Positions 27,906-36,375 of a stretch of 36,375 nt of DNA are shown here, one piece after another (within the stretch, counting starts at the first letter, position 1; every line of letters starts with the position of its first letter). The DNA comes from Methylocystis sp. (GTDB taxonomy: Bacteria > Pseudomonadota > Alphaproteobacteria > Rhizobiales > Beijerinckiaceae): positions 1-36,375 of the forward strand of contig JACOWC010000054.1 in NCBI GenBank assembly GCA_016177005.1, in the 5' to 3' direction. The notes under the pieces were generated by a model. The model made no database searches. It saw nothing but the letters and a program-made list of their open reading frames with translations, and had not been told where the DNA came from. The translations under genes were made by a program, and so were the position numbers.

Positions 27906-29035
27906 GATTTAAGTCTCGACAACTCTTCGCCAAGATGCGCGATCATGCGCGCAACGTCTTCCTTGCGCGTATTGAGCGTCAGGGCGATGCGCAGCCGGGC
28001 CGAGCCCTCCGGCACCGTCGGCGGACGAATGGCGCGAATATCATAGCCATGCGCCTGCAGGCGCGACGCCAACGTCGTCGCGCGCACGTCGGCGCCGACG
28101 ACGATCGGTTGAATCTGGCTTCCCGACGGCTCCATCGCGCAAAGCCGGCGCAGCTCGGCGCCGGCGAATTCGACTCGCGAGATCAGCTCGGCGCGCCGGT
28201 CGTCGGCAGCCTCGATGATTTTGAGCGCCGCGCGCACGCAAGCAGCGACAATGGGCGAAGGCGCCGTCGCGAAAATGAACGGCCGGCAGCGGTTGATCAA
28301 GAAATCGCGCAAGACGCGCGGCACACAGAGGAGACCGCCCGCCACGCCCATCGCCTTGCCGCAGGTGTGCAAGGTGATGACATTGTCCGCGCCTTCAAAA
28401 CGCGCGGCGAGGCCACGGCCGCCCGGACCGTAGACGCCCGTCGCATGCGCTTCGTCGATCAGCAGAAAGGCGTCGCTCTTTGCGGCGAGCGCATAGAGAT
28501 CGTCGAGCGGCGCCTTGTCGCCATCCATGCTGTAAAGGCTTTCGACCACGATCCAGACCTGCCCGCGTCCGCCCTTTGCGCGCCAGGCGCGGATCGCGTC
28601 TTCCGCGGCGCCGGCGTCATTATGAGCAAAACTCGCATTCGGCGCACGCGCCAATCGCATGCCCTCATGAGCGCTGGCGTGCGCGAGCGCATCATAGAGA
28701 ATAAGATCCTCGCGCTGAGGCGCAGTCGAAAGCAGCGCCTCATTGGCGGTAAAGCCGGCGCTGAAGTAAAGCGCGCTGTCAGCGCCAAAGAAGCGCGCGG
28801 CCTCCTCTTCCAAAGCCTCATGCTCCGGATGATTGCCGCGCAAGAGCCGTGAGCCGCCGGCGCCGATGGGAACGCCGCGGGCGAGCGCAGCATTCGCGGC
28901 TGCGGCGAGTTCCGACGATTCGGAAAGCCCCAAATAATCGTTAGACGCGAAATCCAACCCGACCCGCGGCGCCAGCATGCGCAATCTGCCGCGCGCCGCG
29001 AGGCCGGCGAGATCCCGCGTATAGCGATCGAACAT
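27902..29035 (-). CDS. bioF: 8-amino-7-oxononanoate synthase
   Basis: FASNDYLGLSESSELAAAANAALARGVPIGAGGSRLLRGNHPEHEALE; IDEAHATGVYGPGGRG. ATG at 29035 (MFDRYTRDL...) preferred. Confidence 0.93.
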   Translation of the reverse strand: MFDRYTRDLAGLAARGRLRMLAPRVGLDFASNDYLGLSESSELAAAANAALARGVPIGAGGSRLLRGNHPEHEALEEEAARFFGADSALYFSAGFTANEALLSTAPQREDLILYDALAHASAHEGMRLARAPNASFAHNDAGAAEDAIRAWRAKGGRGQVWIVVESLYSMDGDKAPLDDLYALAAKSDAFLLIDEAHATGVYGPGGRGLAARFEGADNVITLHTCGKAMGVAGGLLCVPRVLRDFLINRCRPFIFATAPSPIVAACVRAALKIIEAADDRRAELISRVEFAGAELRRLCAMEPSGSQIQPIVVGADVRATTLASRLQAHGYDIRAIRPPTVPEGSARLRIALTLNTRKEDVARMIAHLGEELSRLKS

Positions 29036-29052
29036 GAAGGATCGATCCTGTA

Positions 29053-29397
29053 TCAGGAGAACCGCTCCCATGCCGCTTGGCGGGAGACGCCCAAAGCCTT
29101 GCCGATCGCCGTCCAGCTGACCTCGCGTTTGCGAAGCGCCGCGACTTGCGTGTGGATGAAGGAATGCAGCGCCGCGACGCTCGCCTCGCTCGCCTTGATC
29201 GAAGAAAGCAGCTGCTCGTCAGAAAGATCGTCCCAGCTTTTGAAAGGCGAAGGCGCTGCGTCAAGGATTTTGTTGCACACGCCGACGCAGTCTTCGCAAA
29301 TGTAGCCGCCGGCGGCGCCGCCGACGAGTCGCGAAACCTGGGTCTCCGCCTTTCTGCAAAAGGAGCAGCGCAGTTTGCGTTTGGGCAGGGCCAGCAT
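29053..29397 (-). CDS. Small ClpX-type C4 zinc-finger protein with C-terminal helix-turn-helix-like segment; first gene of the bio operon
   Basis: CSFCRKAETQVSRLVGGAAGGYICEDCVGVCNKIL (C-x2-C ... C-x2-C as in ClpX ZBD) and VSWTAIGKALGVSRQAAWERFS (HTH-like). SD-like GAGGG before ATG at 29397. Confidence 0.85.
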   Translation of the reverse strand: MLALPKRKLRCSFCRKAETQVSRLVGGAAGGYICEDCVGVCNKILDAAPSPFKSWDDLSDEQLLSSIKASEASVAALHSFIHTQVAALRKREVSWTAIGKALGVSRQAAWERFS

Positions 29398-29410
29398 CGC
29401 AGTCCCTCTT

Positions 29411-29429
29411 TGTCAAGCTTGACTTGACA
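29411..29429. promoter_or_regulatory. Putative operator palindrome 1: TGTCAAG-CTTGA-CTTGACA
   Basis: Perfect 7-bp inverted half-sites separated by 5 bp, 14 bp upstream of the zinc-finger/HTH gene start. Confidence 0.6.
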
Positions 29430-29443
29430 TACGAAGCTGGTCT

Positions 29444-29462
29444 TGTCAAGCATTCCTTGACA
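29444..29462. promoter_or_regulatory. Putative operator palindrome 2: TGTCAAG-CATTC-CTTGACA
   Basis: Same half-sites and 5-bp spacer as palindrome 1; starts exactly 33 bp away. Confidence 0.6.
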
Positions 29463-29512
29463 GGCGACTTGAAACCGTCACGATGAAACGCGATTTAGTC
29501 AAAGTGTGTATT

Positions 29513-29548
29513 GGAGCGTTTCCTGGAGCGTCTCTTGCAGCGTTTCTT
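29513..29548 (+). repeat. 12-bp imperfect tandem repeat, three units (GGAGCGTTTCCT / GGAGCGTCTCTT / GCAGCGTTTCTT), followed by partial GGAGCAG
   Basis: Read directly from sequence between ATG 29483 and ATG 29561. Confidence 0.8.
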
Positions 29549-29560
29549 GGAGCAGCCGTC

Positions 29561-30046
29561 ATGACCGCGCCGATGCGCGAGGATGCGTCGCCTTCCCGCA
29601 TTCCCTGGCCCCCGATTTTGATGGGGCTGACGCTCGCGGCCGGGCTGGCGCTCGACGCCGCGACTCAGACGTCGCTCATTGATCGGGCGTCCTCTTCTTT
29701 CATACAAGCCGCAGGCGCAGCGATCGTCGTCCTGGCGCTCGCTAATGATGTCTGGTGCTTTCGCATTTTCTCGCGCCATCAAACTACGATCATGCCGCAC
29801 CGCGCCGCGTCCTTTCTCGTCACCGAGGGACCGTTCCGCTTTTCGCGCAATCCGATCTATGTGTCTCATGTCGCTTTGATCTTTGGACTGGGTCTGTTCC
29901 TCGGCTCGCCCTTCACGCTGCTGTTGACGCCGGTTCTTGCGGTTGGCCTGACCAAGCTCGCCATCAAGCCCGAAGAGCGGCGCCTTCTTGAGAAATTTGG
30001 CGACGACTATCGGTCCTATGTGGCGCGCACGCGGCGGTGGCTTTAA
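29561..30046 (+). CDS. Isoprenylcysteine carboxyl methyltransferase / phospholipid methyltransferase-like membrane protein (start 29483 or 29561)
   Basis: [33 protein letters not shown]...[29 protein letters not shown] 29561 preceded by GGAG at 29549. Confidence 0.8.
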   Translation: MTAPMREDASPSRIPWPPILMGLTLAAGLALDAATQTSLIDRASSSFIQAAGAAIVVLALANDVWCFRIFSRHQTTIMPHRAASFLVTEGPFRFSRNPIYVSHVALIFGLGLFLGSPFTLLLTPVLAVGLTKLAIKPEERRLLEKFGDDYRSYVARTRRWL

Positions 30047-30083
30047 ACTGATGGGCGCGGGCGTTGTGAACGAGGCGGCAAGT

Positions 30084-32840
30084 ATGAACGCTCAAATTCC
30101 TTTACCGGGCGTCGAACGCCTTGACTTCACCGTCCGGGGCATGACCTGCGCCTCTTGCGTGTCGCATGTCGAAAAAGCGCTTGCCCGTACGCCGGGCGTA
30201 GAGGCCGCCAGCGTCAATCTCGCCACTGAACGGGCTGAGGTCTCGCTGGCGCCGGGCGCCAGTCTCACGCAACTTGTGAAATCAGTCTCGGACGCGGGCT
30301 ACGAACCGGTGGTCGAGACGATTGAGATCGGCGTCGGCGGCATGACCTGCGCCTCCTGCGTCGCTCATGTCGAAAAGGCGCTGAGCGCCGTTCCAGGCGT
30401 GATCGAGGCGAAGGTCAACCTTGCGACCGAGCGCGCTTCCATGCGCGCGCTCTCCGGTCCTGGCCTGACCGATCGCCTGCGCCGCGCCATTTCGCAGGCC
30501 GGCTATGAGCCGCGAGCCATCGAAACCGATTCCGGCGGCGCCGATCGCGAGCGGGCGCGACGCGAAGAGGAAATGCGCGCATTGCGTTTCCGCCTCATCG
30601 TCGCCGCCATTTTGACGGCGCCGGTCTTTGCGGTGGAAATGGGCGGGCACCTCATCCCCGCCGTCCACCACTGGGCCATGGCCACGATCGGCGAGGCAAG
30701 GATTCGCGAGATTTCCTTCCTGCTGACGAGCGTCGTGCTGTTCGGTCCCGGCCTGGTGTTCTTCCTCAAGGGCATTCCGTCGCTGTTGCGGCGCCAGCCC
30801 GACATGAACGCGCTCGTCGCCATGGGCACGCTGAGCGCATACCTCTATTCCGTCGTGGCGACTTTTACGCCCAGCGCGCTTCCGGCGGGCTCGGCGCATG
30901 TCTATTACGAAGCGGCGGTCGTCATCGTCACTTTGATCCTCTTTGGCCGCTTTCTCGAAGCGCGCGCCAAGGGCCGCACGTCGGAAGCGATCCGCGCCCT
31001 GGCGAAGCTTCAACCGAAGACCGCCAGAGTCGAACGCGACGGCGCGACCGTAGATGTCGATATCGACGAGGTTCGCGTCGGCGAAATCGTTCTGGTTCGG
31101 CCGGGCGAGCGCATTCCGACCGACGGCGTCGTCACGCAGGGCTCGTCCCATGTCGACGAGTCGATGGTCACAGGCGAACCGACGCCCGTCGCAAAAAGGC
31201 CAGGCGCCGCGGTCACCGGGGCGACCGTCAACGGCTCCGGCGCGTTCTCGTTTCGAGCGACCCGGGTCGGCGCGGATACGACGCTCGCCGGCATCATCCG
31301 TATGGTCGAGCAGGCGCAGGGCGCGAAACTGCCGATTCAGGCGATGGTCGATAGCGTCACCGCCGTCTTCGTCCCCGCCGTCTTTGCGGTCGCGGCGTTG
31401 ACCTTCGTCATTTGGATGCTGATCGGACCGGAGCCGCGCCTCACTTATGCGCTCGTCAACGCGGTCGCCGTGCTCATTATCGCCTGTCCCTGCGCCATGG
31501 GACTGGCGACGCCGGCGGCGATCATGACCGGCACCGGCCGCGCGGCGGAGCTTGGCGTGCTCTTTCGCAAGGGCGAGGCGCTGCAGACGCTGCGCGACGT
31601 GACGCTCATCGCTTTCGACAAGACCGGCACGCTGACCCATGGCAAGCCGCGCCTCACCGATCTTATCGCGATGCGCGGCAAGAAGGAGACGGATCTGCTG
31701 CGTCTCGCCGCAAGCGTCGAGGCGCAGTCGGAGCACCCCGTAGGCGCCGCTCTGGTCGCCGCCGCCAGGGCGGCGGACCTCTCGCTTGCCCTATGCGCCG
31801 ACTTCAAATCCATCGCCGGCATGGGGGTTACCGGAATCGTCGACCGCAAGGCCGTCGCCGTCGGCGCCGAGCGCTTCATGGCGACGCTCGGCGTCGACGC
31901 CGCGCCCTTCGCACAGGACGCCCAGAGGCTCGCTGAACAAGGCAAGACGCCGCTTTACGTCGCGGTCGGCGGCAAGCTTGGCGCCATACTGTCCGTCGCC
32001 GACGATCTGAAGCCGACAAGCCGAGCGGCGATCGACGCGATTCATTCGATCGGCGTGACAACGGCGATGATCACCGGCGACGACGAGCGCACGGCAAGAG
32101 CGATCGCCCGAAGGCTTGGAATCGACGAGGTGATCGCCGGCGTTCTCCCCGATGGAAAAGTCGCCACGCTCGAGCGCCTGCGCGAAGCAAATAAAATCGC
32201 TTTCGTCGGCGACGGCGTGAACGACGCGCCGGCGCTCGCCGCCGCCGACGCCGGCATCGCCATCGGCACGGGAACCGACATTGCGATCGAAGCCGCCGAC
32301 GTCGTGCTGATGTCGGGCGATCTCGCCAAGGTGCCGGCGGCGCTTTCCGTCTCGCGGGCGACGATGCGCAACATTAAACAGAATCTGTTCTGGGCTTTCG
32401 GCTATAACGTGCTGCTCATCCCCGTCGCGGCGGGCGTTCTTTATCCAGTCAACGGCATGTTGCTCTCGCCGATGTTCGGCGCGGCGGCGATGGCTCTGTC
32501 GAGCGTCTTTGTCCTCACCAATGCGCTGCGCTTGCGCGGTTTCGAACCGCCGGTCGTCGTTGCGAGGGCCGATGGCTCCGGGCGAGCGGCGCCAATCGAA
32601 ACGAAAACGGCGGATGAGGAAATCAAGGAGGAAACGATGACGACATTCAACGTGAAGGATATGACCTGCAATATGTGCGTGAAGCATGTCACCAAGGCGG
32701 TGCAATCGGTCGAGCCGAACGCCGACGTCAAAGTCGATCTCGCGACCGGCAAGGTCGACGTCACCCCTACGCCGAAGGACGCGGCGGCGCTCGCCAAGGC
32801 GATCACCGAAGCCGGCTATCCGGCGCAGGTCGCCGCGTGA
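30084..32840 (+). CDS. copA: Copper-translocating P1B-type ATPase with two N-terminal HMA domains and one C-terminal CopZ-like HMA domain
   Basis: GMTCASC twice at N-terminus; [55 protein letters not shown]-terminal [15 protein letters not shown]. Confidence 0.93.
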   Translation: MNAQIPLPGVERLDFTVRGMTCASCVSHVEKALARTPGVEAASVNLATERAEVSLAPGASLTQLVKSVSDAGYEPVVETIEIGVGGMTCASCVAHVEKALSAVPGVIEAKVNLATERASMRALSGPGLTDRLRRAISQAGYEPRAIETDSGGADRERARREEEMRALRFRLIVAAILTAPVFAVEMGGHLIPAVHHWAMATIGEARIREISFLLTSVVLFGPGLVFFLKGIPSLLRRQPDMNALVAMGTLSAYLYSVVATFTPSALPAGSAHVYYEAAVVIVTLILFGRFLEARAKGRTSEAIRALAKLQPKTARVERDGATVDVDIDEVRVGEIVLVRPGERIPTDGVVTQGSSHVDESMVTGEPTPVAKRPGAAVTGATVNGSGAFSFRATRVGADTTLAGIIRMVEQAQGAKLPIQAMVDSVTAVFVPAVFAVAALTFVIWMLIGPEPRLTYALVNAVAVLIIACPCAMGLATPAAIMTGTGRAAELGVLFRKGEALQTLRDVTLIAFDKTGTLTHGKPRLTDLIAMRGKKETDLLRLAASVEAQSEHPVGAALVAAARAADLSLALCADFKSIAGMGVTGIVDRKAVAVGAERFMATLGVDAAPFAQDAQRLAEQGKTPLYVAVGGKLGAILSVADDLKPTSRAAIDAIHSIGVTTAMITGDDERTARAIARRLGIDEVIAGVLPDGKVATLERLREANKIAFVGDGVNDAPALAAADAGIAIGTGTDIAIEAADVVLMSGDLAKVPAALSVSRATMRNIKQNLFWAFGYNVLLIPVAAGVLYPVNGMLLSPMFGAAAMALSSVFVLTNALRLRGFEPPVVVARADGSGRAAPIETKTADEEIKEETMTTFNVKDMTCNMCVKHVTKAVQSVEPNADVKVDLATGKVDVTPTPKDAAALAKAITEAGYPAQVAA
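32637..32840 (+). CDS. Candidate internally initiated CopZ-like copper chaperone (67 aa) nested in frame at the 3' end of copA
   Basis: AAGGAGG at 32625-32631, 5-nt spacer, ATG at 32637: [67 protein letters not shown]. Confidence 0.55.
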   Translation: MTTFNVKDMTCNMCVKHVTKAVQSVEPNADVKVDLATGKVDVTPTPKDAAALAKAITEAGYPAQVAA

Positions 32841-32898
32841 GGCGCCGCGCTTTTTCGGGGACGATGAACGGCGCAAGCGCGCCATTGCTGCGTCCACA

Positions 32899-33786
32899 AT
32901 GGCGCCCATGATGACGCGCTCGCTCGCCGGCAAGACGCTCTTCATCACCGGGGCGAGCCGCGGCATCGGCCTCGCCATCGCCCTGCGCGCGGCGCGCGAC
33001 GGCGCCAATGTCGTCGTCGCGGCCAAGAGCGTGACGGAAAATCCAAGAATTCCGGGCACGATCTATACCGCCGCGGCGGAGATCGAAGCGGCGGGCGGGC
33101 AGGCGCTCGCCGTCCCCTGCGACATTCGCTTCGAAGATCAGGTTGAAGCGGCGGTCAGTCAGGCCGCATCCTGCTTTGGCGGGATCGATATCCTCGTCAA
33201 CAATGCGAGCGCCATCGATTTGCGCGGCATCGACGCGCTCGAGATGAAACGCTTCGATCTCATGCATCAGATCAATGCGCGCGGAACCTATCTTTGCTGC
33301 AAGGCGGCGCTGCCACATCTGCGCAAATCCGCCAATCCGCACATCTTGACGCTCTCGCCGCCGTTGGATTTGAACCCGAAGTGGTTCTCTCCCAACCTCG
33401 CCTACACACTGTCGAAATATGGAATGAGCCTGGTGACGCTTGGGCTCGCGAGGGATATCGAAGGCGACGGCGTCGCCGTCAATTCCCTGTGGCCCGAGAC
33501 CGCGATCGCGACGGCCGCGGTCGCCAATCTGCTCGGCGGCGACGCATTGCTGCGCCGTTCGCGTAAGCCGGAGATCGTCGCCGACGCGGCGCACGCCATC
33601 CTTGTTCGCCCCGCAAAGAGCTGCAGCGGCAATTTCTTCATCGACGTCCGCGTGTTGGCGGAAGAAGGCATGACCGACTTTTCAACCTACGCCGTCGATC
33701 CGAAAGTCGACGCTGTCCTCGACTTTTTTCTCGATGCGCCGATCACCGCCAAGGTGACCAAATCGGCGTTTGACCTCGATAGATAG
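32899..33786 (+). CDS. SDR-family oxidoreductase (HSDL2-like)
   Basis: KTLFITGASRGIGLAIALRAARDGANVVVAAKSV (TGxxxGIG); VNNASAI; YTLSKYGMSLV catalytic YxxxK. ATG at 32899. Confidence 0.9.
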   Translation: MAPMMTRSLAGKTLFITGASRGIGLAIALRAARDGANVVVAAKSVTENPRIPGTIYTAAAEIEAAGGQALAVPCDIRFEDQVEAAVSQAASCFGGIDILVNNASAIDLRGIDALEMKRFDLMHQINARGTYLCCKAALPHLRKSANPHILTLSPPLDLNPKWFSPNLAYTLSKYGMSLVTLGLARDIEGDGVAVNSLWPETAIATAAVANLLGGDALLRRSRKPEIVADAAHAILVRPAKSCSGNFFIDVRVLAEEGMTDFSTYAVDPKVDAVLDFFLDAPITAKVTKSAFDLDR

Positions 33787-34677
33787 TTACGCCAATCCGG
33801 CGGCGCCGGACGCAATCGTTAGGGCGCCGATGACGGCGACGAGCGCGCCGGAAAGATAGGGCGCGCGCGCTGCAAAGGCTTCAAACCCCGGCCAGCGCGA
33901 GACGGCGTGACGCAGACCTAGCGCCGCCGCCACGCCGACCAGCACCAGCGTCAGCGCGAGACCGACGCTGAAGCACAGCACGAGCAGCGCGCCCAGTCCA
34001 ATGCGCCCGACCTGCAGACACAGAAGCAACACGGTGATCGACGCCGGACAGGGAATGAGTCCCCCGGTCAGCCCGAAGAGAATGATCTGTCCGGTCGTCA
34101 CGCGCCGATTGGCGAAGCGCCGATCGATGTCCAGCGCGTGTTCGCGTTCATGCGCGTCAGCGTAAACGCTTCGATCGACGTCGAGGAGTTGGCTTTCAAA
34201 TTCCTCTTCCTGATGGCTGTGGGGAATGCCGGCGTCATGCGCATGAACATGCCCGGCGTGGGCATGGCTCCTGGCCGAGCGCGCGCCTACGCCATGGCCT
34301 TGCGCCGATGCAGTCTCGACGCGGCTGACGGCGACGTCACGCCAGCTTCGCCAGATCATCCAAAAAGCGATGACGAGAATCAGCGTCCCCGAAACGATCT
34401 GCAGATAGGGTTCATTGGCTTCGACGTTGAGTCGCGCGCCGAAATAGAGTCCCGTAAGGGCGATCGCCCAAACAATCGCCGTGTGCGAGATCGTCGCCGC
34501 GAGCCCAAGCAACACCGCCTGCGCCACCGTGCCGCGAATCGCAATGATGAACGCCGCCATCATCGTTTTCGAGTGGCCGGGTTCGAGTCCGTGCAGCGCG
34601 CCCAACGCCACCGCGCTCGGCGCGAATATCCAGGCGTTCGCCGCGCCGGCGCGGAAGACTTCGGAAAGATCGGACAT
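33787..34677 (-). CDS. rcnA: RcnA/NicO-like nickel/cobalt efflux transporter with His-rich loop
   Basis: LGALHGLEPGHSKTMMAAFIIAIRG; HAHAGHVHAHDAGIPHSHQEEE; LTGGLIPCPASITVLLLCLQ. ATG at 34677; upstream ORF extension runs into repeat copy C. Confidence 0.85.
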   Translation of the reverse strand: MSDLSEVFRAGAANAWIFAPSAVALGALHGLEPGHSKTMMAAFIIAIRGTVAQAVLLGLAATISHTAIVWAIALTGLYFGARLNVEANEPYLQIVSGTLILVIAFWMIWRSWRDVAVSRVETASAQGHGVGARSARSHAHAGHVHAHDAGIPHSHQEEEFESQLLDVDRSVYADAHEREHALDIDRRFANRRVTTGQIILFGLTGGLIPCPASITVLLLCLQVGRIGLGALLVLCFSVGLALTLVLVGVAAALGLRHAVSRWPGFEAFAARAPYLSGALVAVIGALTIASGAAGLA

Positions 34678-34693
34678 TGAGGCGGCGCGGGCT

Positions 34694-34814
34694 CCTGGAT
34701 CACGCTGCAATTCGACGGAAAAGCCCAACTGCAGATGAATTGATCGATCCTTAAAGCGTAGAGCGCGCTCTACGCGAATAGCGGGGTTCCACTTTTTTTG
34801 CAGCGCGCTCCAGG
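34694..34814. repeat. RIME-like intergenic palindromic element, copy C (degenerate)
   Basis: cctggatcacgctgcaattcgacggaaaagcccaactgcagatgaattgatcgatccttaaagcgtagagcgcgctctacgcgaatagcggggttccactttttttgcagcgcgctccagg aligns with copy B. Confidence 0.8.
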
Positions 34815-35126
34815 GCGCAGTGTCAAAGGCGGAAAGAGAATGGAGAAAGACTTTACGGGCGTCGGCGGCTCCGCCGATCTCCAGGGTCCGGCCATTTTAT
34901 AATGAGCGCAGCCGGACGAAACAAGCGCAGGAGAAAACGAGACAAAAATCGAGCCATCTCCCAAGGGGAACGACGATCGCTTTGAATGCATTCCAACTCA
35001 CGCCAACCAGCTCGCGTCAAGATTCTTCGCGCCTACAAGGTTCGTCGCGCCGCGATCACGCCGAACGTCAGTCATTCTGAATGAGCGGCGCATCGCGTTG
35101 ATGTAGGGCTTCGTAGCGCTTCCCGC

Positions 35127-35163
35127 AAAAAAACCCCCGGCTTTTGGGCCGGGGGCTGTTTTC
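35127..35163 (-). terminator. Rho-independent terminator downstream of pmoB (possibly bidirectional)
   Basis: Stem CCCCCGGC (35134-35141) / GCCGGGGG (35148-35155), with A7 at 35127-35133, i.e. U7 on the minus-strand transcript. Confidence 0.9.
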
Positions 35164-35183
35164 TTTCAATCCGTCAGTTTCGC

Positions 35184-36375
35184 TTAGGGCATGTCGCCGG
35201 CGACGAACTTCGGAATGACCGGACCGATGACCGGACCGCCGATTTCGGCCGCGAAGCGGCGTCCCGACGGCGAGAAGAACATCAGCAAGCCGCCGATCTG
35301 GCTGTCGGTGTCGTAAGCCAGGTCAGACAGACGCTCGATGTCCCAACGCGCGTCCTGCACCTTGACCGCGATTTCCTTGGTCTCGCCCGGCGCGATCGGC
35401 GTCGGGTCCGTCGACAGACCGCGGTCGGCCAACAGATAGTCCGGGAAGTCGGGCTTGGTCGTGAACACGTCAGGGTTCAGGAAGCGCAGGCCGGCCGTGG
35501 TGTATTCGCCAAGACGCAGCGGCTCAGAGGTCGAGTTCGTGACCTTGACGTTGATCGTCAGCTCACGGCCCGGAACCTTGTAGACGCCGCCATCCAGCTC
35601 GCTCGTCACCCGCTCCTTGCCGACGCCCGCCGTGCCTTCCGTCACGATCGGCGTCAGAGGCTTCTGCAAGCCGGCCTGAAGCGGAATCGTGCGCGGGAAC
35701 GTCGAGTTCGTCACCGCATAGCCGACAATCGTCGCCAGAATGGTCAGCGCCAGAACGATCGCGCCAATCCGCTTGTCGTCGTCCGTCATCTGCTCGTCCA
35801 CCTTGCCGGTGGCCACACGCAGATAAGAGGCGATGATGCCCTTGCGCACGAACCAGAACAGGATCCACGCCGCGCCGACCGCAAGCCACGGCAGAATGCC
35901 ACGCATAAACGCGGCTGATGCCATAGGTCTCGAGGTCGACCGTCGAGCCGTCAAGCAACGTCACCGGATCGGTGAAGTCCTTCATGTCGCCCTTGATCTC
36001 AATCCACTGGCCCGGGCCGATGATCGGTCCGCCGCCCTCGACGTTGATCTGCGCATGAACATGCCAACGGCCGGCGCGACGACCGCGCAGGTTGATCGAG
36101 AAGGCGTAGTCGTTGCCAGGAACAAGCGACACCGAACGTGGCGCAAACTGCTCGCCAATAAACTGCGCCGTGCGAACCAGAACCGGGCCGGGCTCGCCGG
36201 CGTTCAGGAACGACACGCGCGGATTGGCGACCGCCTGCGGCCAGGCCGAGAACACATGGATCTTGCCCGACAGCACCATCTCTTCATTGACGTTCACCGT
36301 CGTCTTCGACCACGAAACGTCATACCAGTTCAACGTGCGCATCCGAAGAAACGCCTGCTGAGACTTCTCGCCGTG
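35184..36375 (-). CDS. pmoB: Particulate methane monooxygenase subunit B, truncated by the window edge and interrupted by an apparent one-base frameshift near 35895
   Basis: HGEKSQQAFLRMRTLNWYDVSWSKTTVNVNEEMVLSGKIHVFSAWP...RWHVHAQINVEGGG...YGISRVYAWH | LPWLAVGAAWILFWFVRKGIIASYLRVATGKVDEQ...IPKFVAGDMP. Confidence 0.93.

Noticed and set aside
29405-29465. BirA or BioR operator for the bio genes
   Set aside because: The palindrome does not match the TTATCTATAA-like BioR site, and the N5 spacing does not match the long-spacer BirA site as I know them.
30282-31736. Long antisense ORF (484 aa, minus) over copA
   Set aside because: High-GC shadow of copA with biased composition; same for 31791-33059, 9501-10550, 6954-7949 and 19975-21093.
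32686-32898. N-terminal extension of the SDR ORF overlapping the copA 3' end
   Set aside because: Arg/Ser-rich out-of-frame reading of the CopZ domain; ATG at 32899 is the sensible start.
34678-34728. N-terminal extension of the RcnA ORF (MGFSVELQRDPGARAAS)
   Set aside because: It is translated repeat copy C; ATG 34677 (MSDLSEV) fits better.
1-36375. CRISPR array, tRNA/rRNA genes, transposase or integrase
   Set aside because: No regularly spaced repeats, tRNA T-loop context outside coding genes, rRNA segments, or transposase/integrase motifs were seen. No computational scan was possible.

Overview
The window looks like accessory and housekeeping sequence from an alphaproteobacterial (type II, Methylocystis/Methylosinus-like) methanotroph. 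This rests on a truncated pmoB (particulate methane monooxygenase subunit B) at the right edge. From left to right it carries: the tail of a CcdA-like gene; a DUF1624-type membrane protein; an HpnN/MMPL RND transporter; a DUF2147 protein; an OMP-MdtA-MdtB-MdtC-type tripartite efflux operon; a leftward cobalamin block (bluB, cobC/cobD, cobQ, cobK) behind a fused indolepyruvate ferredoxin oxidoreductase; a DUF1007 + NicO Ni/Co transport pair; a fadD-like ligase; a bioF-bioD-bioA operon headed by a small ClpX-type C4 zinc-finger/HTH protein; an isoprenylcysteine-methyltransferase-like gene; a CopA ATPase with a C-terminal CopZ-like domain; an SDR; an RcnA-like exporter; and pmoB. Main candidates for a second look: (1) two identical TGTCAAG-N5-CTTGACA palindromes 33 bp apart, directly upstream of the zinc-finger/HTH gene that heads the biotin operon, suggesting an undescribed biotin-operon regulator; (2) a strong internal Shine-Dalgarno plus in-frame ATG inside copA that would release a free CopZ-like chaperone; (3) an apparent MdtA-MdtB fusion that is topologically awkward and has a hidden ATGA junction in the +1 frame; (4) a one-base frameshift in pmoB; (5) three copies of a RIME-like intergenic repeat, one supplying a stop codon; (6) a second repeat family translated into the N-terminus of cobK. 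No database searches were run. All family calls are from reading motifs.
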